From: Capronia americana
Taxonomy: Eukaryota > Ascomycota > Eurotiomycetes > Chaetothyriales > Herpotrichiellaceae
DNA: 64,000 bases
Direction of reading: 5' to 3'
Assembly: GCA_016110215.1 (NCBI GenBank)
Contig: JADWQD010000003.1
Span: 434,001 to 498,000, forward strand
Shown: in pieces, positions 19,279 through 29,244 of the stretch
How the letters are laid out: the number at the start of each line of letters is the position of its first letter
Position numbering within the stretch: the stretch's first letter is position 1
Program-made: the position numbers and the translations under genes
Notes under the pieces: generated by a model
Databases searched by the model: none
Told to the model about the DNA's origin: nothing
The model's input: only the letters and a program-made list of their open reading frames with translations

Positions 19279-21252
19279 ATGTGGCTGTACTCGAGCACAT
19301 CCAAACGCTCCGTTAATTCCAAAACCTCCTCACTCCCTCCTCGTTCTAAGACCTCATCCTCGACGCCCGATCTACGTGCGACGTCGCCAACTTCGGCACT
19401 CACCGAAGTTCTTCGAAAGAATCCATTCCGAGCAGGCTCGAAAGAGTGTCTCGCACCCCAGAAGGAAGATGAAGATCCCTCGGTCGCCTTGAACAAGGAC
19501 CTCCGGGTCCTCGCCGACTTCTTCCCAGATGTCAAGGTGGAAGTCCTCCGCGAACTACTCCTCCGATTCGACGGCGATAGCAGACTGCCAATATGTACAG
19601 AACAACTCTACAAGTACAAGGGTGGCTGGGCTAGGGGCCGCATGAACGTACCGCCTCGGGGTCTAGACGAACCTATCCCTGCAGAAGAACAGTTTAGGAC
19701 GAAGGACTATATCGATGCTGTGAAATGGATCGCTGGCCTTGAATTCGGCGCTTTGAGCAGGAATGCTGTTGAGGCCGTGCTTGCCGAGGTCAACTTTTCC
19801 TATGCTAATGCGAGGCCGACGCTACAGGGCCTCGCTGGCAGATCGTGGAAATTCGCTCTGGCAAACCTGCTCAAGAAGAAACGGTCGCCAACTGAGGCTC
19901 CTGCGGCGTTGTTGGACAGATCAAAGGCTGGCGCTGGATGGCCAAGATTGATCACTACAGGCAGTGATGAGCTCGACCAGGAGCTGTCACAAGTCTTCAG
20001 CTGCCCGGTTCAATCTCCTCGAAAACTCAAAGACCAGAAGGTGTCCGACCTCGAACTTGCCCAAGCACTCAATTTGAAGGAGGCAGGGGAAGCGGGTGCA
20101 CTCTTTGAATGCCAGGTCTGCTATAACGATGTGACCTTCGAGGATGTCTCAGTCTGTACTCGGTCCAATCACGTCATCTGCCTGGACTGCGTCCGACGAA
20201 CACTCGATGAAGCTCTCTTCGGACAAGGCTGGGCTAAGTCGATTGACGTCGAGCATGGGACACTGAAATGCCTCGCCGATGACGATTGTGACGGCCACAT
20301 CTCGCATCACCTAGTCCAGCGCTCCCTTGACCTCCGCGACCCGAAGTCCAGTGGCGAGACCTGGAACCGCTTCGAAGACAGACTTGCCGAACACAGTCTA
20401 CAGCGATCTGCTATCTCTCTTGTCCGCTGCCCGTTTTGCCCTTACGCCGAAGCCGAACAAACCTACGACACTGACGCCGCAGCAGCCATACAATGGCGAA
20501 TACGGAAACCCGTCACGGGGATTCATACCGTCATTGTCATCCTGCTTCTCGAGCTACTTCCTGCGACCATACTCTTCCTCCTGCCTTTCTTCCTCCTCTT
20601 CCCCACTTACTTCACCACTTTGTTCTACACGTCGCTCGCCAATCTCGCCCTCAAAACCCGGACATCCCGCTTCGTTTGCCGAAACCCCTCCTGCTCACGA
20701 AAATCCTGCCTCAAATGCCAAAAAGCATGGCATGACCCACACGTCTGTCACGAACCATTGATCGTCTCTCTACGTACTACCGTCGAAGCAGCTCGTACTG
20801 CTGTAATCAAACGCATCTGCCCTCGCTGTGGCACGTCCTTCGTGAAATCGAGTGGGTGTAACAAGTTAACTTGCGTCTGCGGTTATTCGATGTGCTACCT
20901 TTGCCGGAAGAATATTGGGAAAGCCGGTAATAACACCGAAGGCGGCGAAGGATACAGACACTTTTGCGAACACTTTCGACCCATGCCTGGCCAAAGGTGC
21001 ACGGAATGTGACAAGTGCGATCTGTACCGGGCGGAAGATGAAGACATGATGGTCAAGAAGGCTGGTGAAGAGGCTGAGAGGATGTGGAGGGAGAGAGAAG
21101 GCATGGTCGGTGTCAAAGGGCTGGAGGATGCCGTTGGCAACGTAGCAGGGGAGGATACATGGTGGAAGAAGTTTCAAGAGGGGAGGTGGACGGTTCAGGG
21201 CGTCGTCGATTGGGCGGTTGAGAAGAGTGTTGTTGTTGACGTGGGCAGATGA
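19279..21252 (+). CDS. RBR (RING-IBR-RING) E3 ubiquitin ligase, RNF216-like, with hydrophobic insert
   Basis: Intronless, 657 residues from the ATG at 19279. RING1 (about 277-340) starts FECQVCYNDVTFEDV with Cys/His pairs. The IBR (about 464-492) is FVCRNPSC...CLKCQKAWHDPHVCHE. RING2 (about 513-582) is CPRCGTSFVKSSGCNKLTC, whose GCN cysteine corresponds to the catalytic cysteine that accepts ubiquitin in RBR ligases. The extra CEHF...CTECDKCDLY is typical of the RNF216/TRIAD3 branch. Between RING1 and the IBR, residues about 414-460 are strongly hydrophobic (GIHTVIVILLLELLPATILF and on), long enough for one or two membrane spans, implying a membrane-bound ligase. The N-terminal 100 residues are Ser-rich and probably disordered. 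Substrates cannot be told. Confidence 0.87.
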   Translation: MWLYSSTSKRSVNSKTSSLPPRSKTSSSTPDLRATSPTSALTEVLRKNPFRAGSKECLAPQKEDEDPSVALNKDLRVLADFFPDVKVEVLRELLLRFDGDSRLPICTEQLYKYKGGWARGRMNVPPRGLDEPIPAEEQFRTKDYIDAVKWIAGLEFGALSRNAVEAVLAEVNFSYANARPTLQGLAGRSWKFALANLLKKKRSPTEAPAALLDRSKAGAGWPRLITTGSDELDQELSQVFSCPVQSPRKLKDQKVSDLELAQALNLKEAGEAGALFECQVCYNDVTFEDVSVCTRSNHVICLDCVRRTLDEALFGQGWAKSIDVEHGTLKCLADDDCDGHISHHLVQRSLDLRDPKSSGETWNRFEDRLAEHSLQRSAISLVRCPFCPYAEAEQTYDTDAAAAIQWRIRKPVTGIHTVIVILLLELLPATILFLLPFFLLFPTYFTTLFYTSLANLALKTRTSRFVCRNPSCSRKSCLKCQKAWHDPHVCHEPLIVSLRTTVEAARTAVIKRICPRCGTSFVKSSGCNKLTCVCGYSMCYLCRKNIGKAGNNTEGGEGYRHFCEHFRPMPGQRCTECDKCDLYRAEDEDMMVKKAGEEAERMWREREGMVGVKGLEDAVGNVAGEDTWWKKFQEGRWTVQGVVDWAVEKSVVVDVGR

Positions 21253-21613
21253 CGGCGTCTGAAGGTTCAAGGACCGGCGAAGCAAGGACAACAAACTATG
21301 CTGCGATTGGGCTGGCGTTGCGGGCGTAATGTTGGTTGCTTCTACCATGATACCCTTCATAGTCTCTTTTGGTAAATCGCCTGAAATGGTATGAACATGC
21401 GTTCCTGGGCTACGCGTATCATACGTACTTTTGTGAAAGTCGACTACACCTTCATTGGTGATCGAGCACTGTCAACACCACCTAGCCCTGGTCGTCACAT
21501 CGCACCGAGTCTGAAGGCAAGCCCTGTATTACGACTGCCCGCTCCCTCCAACTTGCAATCCAACCTCCCTACTCAACGTCAAAGTCATAATTAGCCCGAT
21601 AGCGTTCGTAATC
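21253..21613. other. Intergenic, no gene seen
   Basis: About 360 bp between the RBR ligase gene and the broken BTB paralogue. No motif. Confidence 0.5.
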
Positions 21614-22628
21614 ATGGCTGGCTGGCATTCCTCCCAGTGCATACCTTGATCTGCTTAAGTCGGGAGAATACTCTGATTTCACCAATCACCTGCCGAGGGA
21701 CAGACTTCAAAGTCCATCGCGCAGTTGTTTGTTCTGGTTCAACAATGATAAGAGCGGCCTGCAAAGAAACACGAGCCTTAAAGGTTAAGCAATGCCCTTA
21801 GGAAGCCGCTTCACGAAAGATCGACCTCTCAGAAGATGATCCTACGAGTGTCAGCCGAGTTGTTCTATTCATGTACACCAGCGACTATGATGCAAGCAGA
21901 GTCCCCGCCTTCTTCATTCCCGGTCACGTCGAAGATTCTTCAGCTACAGCGCAGGGTGAAGCGGACCAATTCATGTCCGCTCCAAGCCAGTCTCCTGCTA
22001 CTGTAGCACCGCGACTGAGACCTCAGCCACAGTTTACCGGTTGAGGCCTACACAGAGGGGGCCCACGAACAGCAAGCCTGTAGACCCAATGGTCTTCGAA
22101 ACAATGGAGACAAATGCTCTCCTCTACAAATGCGCCGACATGCTCGGGATCGAGAATCTGAAGGTGCTGGCTGCGGACCGATTCATCGTGGACTCTCGTC
22201 CGGTCTTCTCAGAGGAAGGATTTGCAGTGAGTGTGCTGTCTTTCCCAACCTATCTTTTGGCCATTACGAAACAAATGTCACTCTGCCAGCACCTGCCACC
22301 GCTTTCCCACAGAGTATTTGCACGCTTCCAGTTTCCCGGGGACTGCTTTATCCTCTTCATGAACCTGAGCGCTTAAGCATGGAGGGACGTCTTAAATCAC
22401 CGTCACCAACCGGTACTTGTTTGTTGCGGAGCTTTTACGCTAGTTTGAAATCTGCCGCAATGGCAGGAACCACTTCGACTCACGTATGAATCTACCCATT
22501 CAGACGATCAATACCTGCGCATTCCAGTCGCAACACTTTGCGTCAGAGACCATGACCTGCTTCCTGCCGAGAGTGAGACCGTCAAGGTACTGGAAGAACA
22601 TGAGCGTAGCGTCTGGACCTCTGCTTAG
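21614..22628 (+). pseudogene. Broken BTB/POZ-domain paralogue of the next gene
   Basis: The region aligns end to end with the intact BTB gene at 23119-24019 but needs several frames. From the ATG at 21614 the homologous frame (SAYLDLLKSGEYSDFT) is already shifted by one base. A further single-base change near 21684 shifts to ITCRGTDFKVHRAVVCSGST, the BTB core. The position of the sister gene's 55-nt intron holds only an 18-nt GT...AG remnant (21784-21801). The frame continues as IDLSEDDPTSVSRVVLFMYT and changes again between about 21960 and 22018 before NALLYKCADMLGIENLKVLA. After that a 240-nt GT-AG intron (22227-22466), absent from the sister gene, can join to PLRLTYESTHSDDQYLRIPV and a stop at 22626-22628. 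Sequencing error or extra introns cannot explain all the breaks, so I call it a pseudogene. Confidence 0.62.
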
Positions 22629-23118
22629 TGCTTTTTCTATACTAAGATTGCTTGGTTCAACTCGGAATGATGGTGGGTTCGTAATTCGTCGCAGAGATTC
22701 TTCAATCCAGGCACCGACCAGGCTTGCAACAATAGATCTTTAACCGACCTGTTGGACGCATGTCTTCCTGACAAGCACATTGAGCGGCTTCAATCCAGAA
22801 GGGGTTTCTGGTACTCAGAACCATCTTTCATGTCCGGGTATCGCCTCTGGATTGTGGTGGCGAGGAGTACGGGAGGAAGCAGGCCATTGGCCTTGAATGA
22901 TATGAGGACGCAGTATGTTGAACATTCTCCCCTTCACAATAATGGTTGACAGTGAAGTTCTGATCTCGGCGCAGCCTCATATCCACTGCCTCTGGCGCTG
23001 TCACTGCCACCCCTTCCTTCATCTAGTCCCTCACCTCTTAACCTTTCATAACTTGGTGGCTTCCTTCCGCCTCAACCATTTTGTCTCATATGACAATTCT
23101 TGGAGGACATCTGCCGAC
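22629..23118. other. Spacer between BTB paralogues
   Basis: About 490 bp; pyrimidine-rich near 23000-23100, fitting a promoter or 5' leader for the intact BTB gene. No other feature. Confidence 0.5.
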
Positions 23119-24019
23119 ATGACTGGAGTGACGCCTTCTGCATATCTCAACTTTCTCCGAGATGGTACCTTCTCCGACTTCAAGGTCATCTGCAAGGATG
23201 TCGAGTTCAAGGTTCACCGCCTTGTTGTTTCCGCTGCGTCGCCAATGATGCGTGTTGCGTGCACAGGAGCGTTTGAGGTAAGTCGGGGTCAGGAGCACTG
23301 TCTGCGAAGAATCTGCGCTGAGTCCCTTGCAGGAAGCAACGTCCGGCGAGATTAAATTTCCAGAAGACGATCCAGCGATCCTGGCCCGTGTCATCCTGTT
23401 CATGTACACAAGCGACTATCCGGAAGGAAGGCTGCCCGCTTTCCTCGTACACGACTCAACACCGGCCGAGGAAGAAGACGAAATCATCTCCACAGAGAGC
23501 ATGGTCTACGGGTTACGACATGTCGAACGACTCAAGATCAACACCCTAGTGTACAAGAGTGCCGATATGCTTGGTATGGAGAACTTGAAGGCCCTAGCTG
23601 CGGAGAGATTTATCACCGACGCCACTGCACACTTGGATGAAATGGACTTCCCCCAAAGCTTGCGCCTTATGTACGAGTCAACCATGCCAGACGATATCAT
23701 CCTCAGATTGCCGGTAACACAGCTCTTAGTCAAATACTACCAGAAAGTCCGAAACCGGCCCACGTTGGTGGATGTCATCAAGCAGTATGAGCTTACCGCC
23801 TGGATGGTCACAACGAAACTATGGGAAGAAGAGCTTGGTGAAGCGGTCAAGGTCAAGATCATGCAAGATACGATTGAATTGGTGAACACAGAATTGGAGT
23901 TCTTTTGTCACTGCAACAACCAGCCAGTGAAGGCGGCCTACGGGGAGGACAAAACAATTCGTGTCTATTGTGGCAGTACTCATTGCCTGGGTGCCAATCA
24001 TGACTGGCGCAGATACTAG
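23119..24019 (+). CDS. BTB/POZ-domain protein
   Basis: Exons 23119-23277 and 23333-24019 give 281 residues; the intron is a 55-nt GTAAGT...GCAG. The N-terminal half is a BTB domain: GTFSDFKVICKDVEFKVHRL, then ASPMMRVACTGAFE, then DDPAILARVILFMYTSDY. A helical stretch with LVYKSADMLGMENLKALAAE follows, as in fungal BTB proteins. The C-terminal end contains a Cys/His cluster (CHCNN...CGSTHCLGANHDW) that may bind a metal. BTB domains dimerise and often recruit cullin-3 ligases, but many single-domain fungal members have no known role. A decayed paralogue lies 490 bp upstream in the same orientation, indicating tandem duplication. Confidence 0.82.
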
Positions 24020-25397
24020 ATCAATCCTGACATGGTCGACAGCGAGAACGGGTGGTAATTAGTGGGAAATTGTGCTCACCGGTATCACAAGGTTTCTTGC
24101 GCTCGGAAACCACGGACCCAGGTGCTGTGTGACATGTGAGGGCTCTAGAAGGACTGCACCGAGCTAAATCAGAAAGGATTGATGAAAATGCATGACATCC
24201 ACATCGGACGGTGTACTGATGAAGGGCTGCAAGCATGACTGCCTCCTTCTTGAAAGCCATTGGCGATTTGGAAGAGCGCACCGCATATCTTTCTCTTTGC
24301 GTGATTTTGCTCCCATCATCTGGCAAGAATGGAAGAATATGTCATGATAAGAACATACTGCTGATACCGTCAACTCTTCCCTGCCTCGTTGTACTGATCA
24401 ATGTCTCAAGACTGGGCAAAGATACATGATACATGCAGCAGCACCAGCAGCAATCCGTGCGAAAGGCGAAACGTCATTAGCATTGACATCTCCCTCTGCC
24501 TGGCCGATAGTCAGTATAGGGGTGCGAGAGATATGCACAGCGGCCAGCAACGATCCTAGTATTTTGACCACGGGGGTTCAATATTGCCACGGCCCTCCTC
24601 ATCTAGATCGGCAGGGTCGTTGTCGATGAACGAATACAACAATAGCTAAGCCAAAGTTAAGAATGTTGTATTTTCCCCACGCATACTTGCATGAATCTGA
24701 ATTGCAAGGCGTCGGCCGCCAGCTACGCTCATACCGAGCTCTCTGTAGCGTCGAACGTTCTTTTGCCGGATCCCTCGAAGCCAATGACCCAGAGGACAAC
24801 GCCGCTTCTGCATGTCGCAGGCTTTGTTCCGAGGGTAATCCTTGTCGGTCCTCTCTTGCCAGATCCTTAGCAGTTGCGTAGAGACAGGGCATTAACGCTG
24901 AGGAGCGGCCACAGTTTGGGGGCATCGACTGGACTCTCTGCCTGGCTCAGGTTCCCCATGGCATGGGTCACGCAACGGAACTGGTCATTGTGTTCGGCGG
25001 GCTACATGAAGAGGAGGGTTCTGTGAAGAATATGTGGTCGGTCTTGTTTGAAGTCGCCTTGCCCCTAACAGCTTCTCGCGCATCGGGCAGCGCTTGGAAT
25101 CGGGAAAGGAACTGGTTCTCAAACATTCAAGGCCCAATACCTCGAGTTGCGAAAGTCTCCCGGAACGGCGGACAATGAGCACTCAAGATAGTGTGACAGA
25201 GGCTGACGGTTACTCCCTGGCATTGGGTTGTACAACCTAGAAATGTACCGGATTCTAGTAGGGCCAGGTTGCGATGGGAGTGGCGTAGCTGTCCTGTTCG
25301 GTTGCTGATGATGTCAACCGGGATTGATAGAGACCGCCGGCGAGATGATGAAGTAAACAACCAGATTTACTTCATGACTTGGCAATCATGCTCCCGA
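24020..25397. other. Gene-poor stretch
   Basis: About 1.4 kb between two convergent genes, with short frames only. No repeat, tRNA or conserved motif was recognised. Confidence 0.5.
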
Positions 25398-26740
25398 TCA
25401 CAAGGGAGGGACGTCTGCCGCGACCCCATCATCATCTGCCTCCGACGGCGGTGTAAGCATTGCTGTATCGGGTGCCGCCTTGACTTCCACTTCCCTCACA
25501 ATGGAAACTGACTTCTTCTGGTGGATAAAGCCGGGATCAGGTGAAGCCCAGGCGTGGTCGACCCATTCGTCACCGATGACTTTCCGTATGCCTTTGGCAA
25601 GTTCGCGAATGGTTTGTCGACGTGCGAGAGACCATTCATGGTCGCTGACCGCCTCAGAGGGAGTGATTGTGCCCGGCTCAACGTCAAGGTCGTCGGCGAG
25701 TCCATCGAGAACGCTTCTCCAGACTCGCATGGTTTCGTCGAACTCTTCCATTCTGCTCACACCCATCACACTGACACCGAGCTTTTCTCGAGGCAAGTTG
25801 AGGGCGTGGCCATATGTATCAGCCTCACTTAGAGGACTACCCAGAGTTCCGACTTTGGTGGCTTCTCGGAGCCAATTTTCCAGGGCGAATCGCACCGCGA
25901 CGACCTCGAGCTTTTCGCCCCTGGCCTCGGCCCATTTTGCAGCATTGATGCACGCTTGTCGCAAGCCATCTGGTGCAGGATGCCAGTTGCCCATTGCACC
26001 CAGGGGAGGACCGGTTGATCTAAGTAGACCCATCCCCAGAGGACTAGCATTTGTTACCACGTCGACGCCTGAGTTGACGAGACGCTGCAGACCTTCTGAG
26101 AGTAGTCGGGTATTCTGGAGGGTAAAATTCGCATAGGACTGGACGATGTCGAGTGGTTCTCCTGTCTCTCGCAGGATCATCTCGGCCAGCTCGCACAGCA
26201 CGGGGACAGGGTAGCCCGAGATCCCAACATATTTGATGGTTCCCTCTTCGTCCCGTATCCGACGAAGCTCGCGGATAGCGCCCAGGACTTCTTCGGGTGA
26301 GACGAATTCGCAATCGTGGCAGTAGACCACGTCAAGATAATCGGTCCTCAAACGCTTGCAACTCCGTTGTACGCTCTGTCGAATCCATGTGGGAGAGTAG
26401 TCGAAGAGGTCTGCGGATATCCGACCAACCTTGGTCAGGATAAAATAGTGGTTGCGAGGATAATGTCTGCGAACCAGGTCGGTGTCAAGGGCTGTCCCAA
26501 GTATCTCTTCAGCAGGGCCATAGTAGGGCGACGTGTCAAAAGCATGCACTCCTTGGGCAAGCGCCTTCTGGACGAGTGTTGTCGGGCCTAGGGCGTATGG
26601 ATCGACATTGTACTAAAGACTGACGTCAACAGACGAGTCGACAGTGAAGAGGAGGTCACTCTTACCTGGTAGTTGAAAGTAGCAGTCCCGAAGACGAGAG
26701 GGGGAAGGGAGTCAGAGAGCGGCGACCGTGACTTGGACAT
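25398..26740 (-). CDS. Aldo/keto reductase, D-arabinose 1-dehydrogenase-like
   Basis: Exons 26740-26666 and 26612-25398 (minus) encode 429 residues; the intron has a GTAAGA donor and a TTTAG acceptor. The short first exon supplies MSKSRSPLSDSLPPLVFGTA, the usual first strand of the barrel. The catalytic tetrad is visible in FDTSPYYG (Asp, Tyr), ILTKVGR (Lys) and DVVYCHD (His). The length and the NASPLGMGLL and SVMGVSRMEEF regions fit ARA2-type NAD-dependent D-arabinose dehydrogenases, which make the precursor of erythroascorbate. About 90 residues at the C-terminus are extra and polar. Other aldo/keto reductase substrates cannot be excluded. Confidence 0.82.
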
Positions 26741-28305
26741 GGCTTATCAGTTTCGAGGCAGCAGAGCGTTTGGATTCTTTCAAGAGAAGAAACCGTGGGA
26801 GCGGCGCGTGGAGCGGTAATATTTACCTTTTGTATTGGCGGTCAAGAGAGATGGAGCCATGGTTCTGGGTGGTGACGGGAACTCTCTTGATGACAGCGAC
26901 ACGTCTGGTTGTCGGACGCGGAAATTCTGTGGCAGATGGCGAATTTTTGGTGGGGCCGCCCAGGCACGCAATGGGCTGGTTCCCGCCTGATGTCAGGCTA
27001 GAATGGGAGCTAGGAAGAACAAGGAGCAGAATGCCGTGATCCGTGGCCTAGATTCTCTCGGTGTTGCTGGTGAGCACGAAAGAGACTTGGGCCGATATGG
27101 GTCCGGAAACGGACAGCACGAGTGAAACGTATTGCAAGATAGCATCTGCATGGATGGCATCTTCGCTTAAGCACGCAACGCTACCAAAAGATAATGCAGC
27201 GCGCCAGCCTGGATTTCGATGACGAAGCACAATCGAGCAAGACGCCACCCCGATCCATGATGCGTTTATATTGGCTTCTCGCATCTGATATCTCTGCGAA
27301 CGCTCCGTGGGGGAATCTCATCTCGCAATCAATTCATGTCCTGGCTTGGCTTACCTAACCCTCAATTGCCGCCGAGAAGATGATCTGTGGTGAACTCATA
27401 GTGTCATTTGAATGACTTGTAGCGCTTGCTTTCACTCTCCACTGAGTCGATTTCGACGGACTGTGCTGGCGAGGCTACAACGTCGTTTCGCATGGCCTGT
27501 GGACATGCGACACTGCCCGGTCTCTCTTTGTGTCACGACGTTCGAGCAGATTGCTGGTATATCATGCTTTTGAACGAGGACGATTCGGGCCATCATGCCC
27601 CTGTCAAGAAATTGTCATTTCGCCCAATCCCGCTTTAGAGACTAGTTGTGACTGAACGAGGAAGAGCGACCAATTTTGCAGCCAGAACAGCCGCTCATAG
27701 ACGAGGAAGTTTGATGTCTGGTTAAAGACGGGAGTACACTGGTGGGTGTTGCAATAACACTGAAGGAGGAAGAATAGAACGGAAGATTTATATTTTGCAT
27801 GTCGGTTTATGATATCAGGGGTAACAGTCTGATAGTCAGTGCTCCAATCCCGTTGTTGCTCCTGCGTGGCTACAAGATCTCACACCGAGATCATCAGAGT
27901 TGTGATCTCGCAGAACCAATGTGTCGAAGCCTCGAAGTTTGAGTTGAGAGTTCATCGTCAAGATTTCCGTAGCTTGCGTGCAGGTGTTGGATCGCAGGGC
28001 GAATATCCACATGCCAAATCCAGCTGGTCGGCCTCGCTTCCTCTTTAGAAAATGACCCTGCTCAGATGTAGTAAAACATGCATGTAGTATGTCCAAGTGT
28101 CGCCCGCTTGCTGAAGTAGCCCTGCACGTTGTGCCGCTACCTGCTATTGTACAGTCCACCATGCAGTAAAACCCGACCAACGCCATTCGCTATGCATGTA
28201 ACGGACTGTCTAAAATGGAGAGAAGGGTTGTGAAGCGGTCGATGGAGGCCCAGGTGCCTTCCCGTCTCGTCATCGTCCTTTCCGGCACCGTCAGCGACAG
28301 GGAGA
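26741..28305. other. Gene-poor stretch
   Basis: About 1.6 kb upstream of the aldo/keto reductase and downstream of PAM16 (both minus). Short unrelated frames only; nothing recognised. Confidence 0.5.
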
Positions 28306-28779
28306 TCAATTTTTGTATAGTTTGGGTCTCCAACCTTCTTTGATTTCCTTCTCCATCTGCGCTTTCCGCTCAGCGTTGCGGGCCTCCATCTCTATCCGCT
28401 CTCTTGCGCGGAGAATCTTGCTCTGAAGGTAGAACGACCCGCCGCCTCCCTTTTTGGGCTCGTTAAGGTCGTATAACTTTTTGAATCTCTCCATAACACT
28501 TTCCATGTTCGCGATGCCACCTTGAGGAGGCTTGACATTGAGAATCTTGCATGCTTCGTCGAGGGTCATGCCGGAGGCCGCAGCCGTATTTACAGCGCCG
28601 GGATCGTTCTTTGCCGCAGCGCGGGCAAATTGTGATGACGCCTGGGCCTGCTTGTAGGCCTCTGCAAAGGCTCTTCCGAAAACACGTCCGCCGGTAAGGA
28701 CGATCTGGGCGATGATTCGATGCGCCTGGGCGAGTCAGCCTTGCCGCGACACTCAAATCCGGTGGTGAAGACATACCAT
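28306..28779 (-). CDS. PAM16: Presequence translocase-associated motor subunit PAM16/TIM16
   Basis: 140 residues from two exons. The first is only the start codon (28779-28777), followed by a 51-nt GTATGT...CCCAG intron (28726-28776) and the main exon 28725-28306. The spliced start MAHRIIAQIVLTGGRVFGRA is the characteristic N-terminus of Tim16, and the J-like domain follows: MTLDEACKILNV...MERFKKLYDLNEPKKGGGGS, with no HPD motif. Pam16 pairs with the J-protein Pam18 at the inner-membrane TIM23 channel and controls mitochondrial Hsp70 during matrix import. Without the intron the conserved N-terminal targeting and membrane segment would lack an ATG, which decides the start. Confidence 0.92.
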
Positions 28780-29244
28780 TGCTTACTGTCGGCCCGGGTA
28801 ACAAAATCGACGTGGCCGATGGCAGCAAGATTGTCGATGGCGAATCGTCTGAATGCAATGCAATGTGAAAGCTGCGGGAAATCTTTTGCTTTCTCTGTCT
28901 CCAACCCGGCAGATCCTCGCCTAAACTTGGCTCCCTGCATCACGTGTTACATACGTCCCTCTGCATGCCGCGGCAGCAAATGACTTGCGCGCATTGATCA
29001 CCCCGACCAAACAGTCGGATCAGCATCATGGCTTTGGCTGCCTGCGGCGTGCACATGCTTTTCCTGCTGGCATTCTCTCAAAGCGTCAATGTTCACTTCA
29101 GTCTCCTTGAAGGATTATGTCAAAGTATCTAGGATAAGCTGACCATCCCGTTGTGCACGGCAAGTCGCTCAGAAATCAGGTCATCGTCATCTGAGTGATT
29201 CCGTTCTCCGCACCGCAGCCTCACTCGCCTTTTGGGCACACTAA
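28780..29244. other. Divergent promoter, PAM16 / dysferlin-domain peroxin
   Basis: About 465 bp shared by two divergently transcribed genes. An E-box-like TCACGTG lies near 28940. Nothing else stands out. Confidence 0.5.

Noticed and set aside
25480..26136. 218-codon plus-strand frame
   Set aside because: Antisense shadow of the aldo/keto reductase gene.
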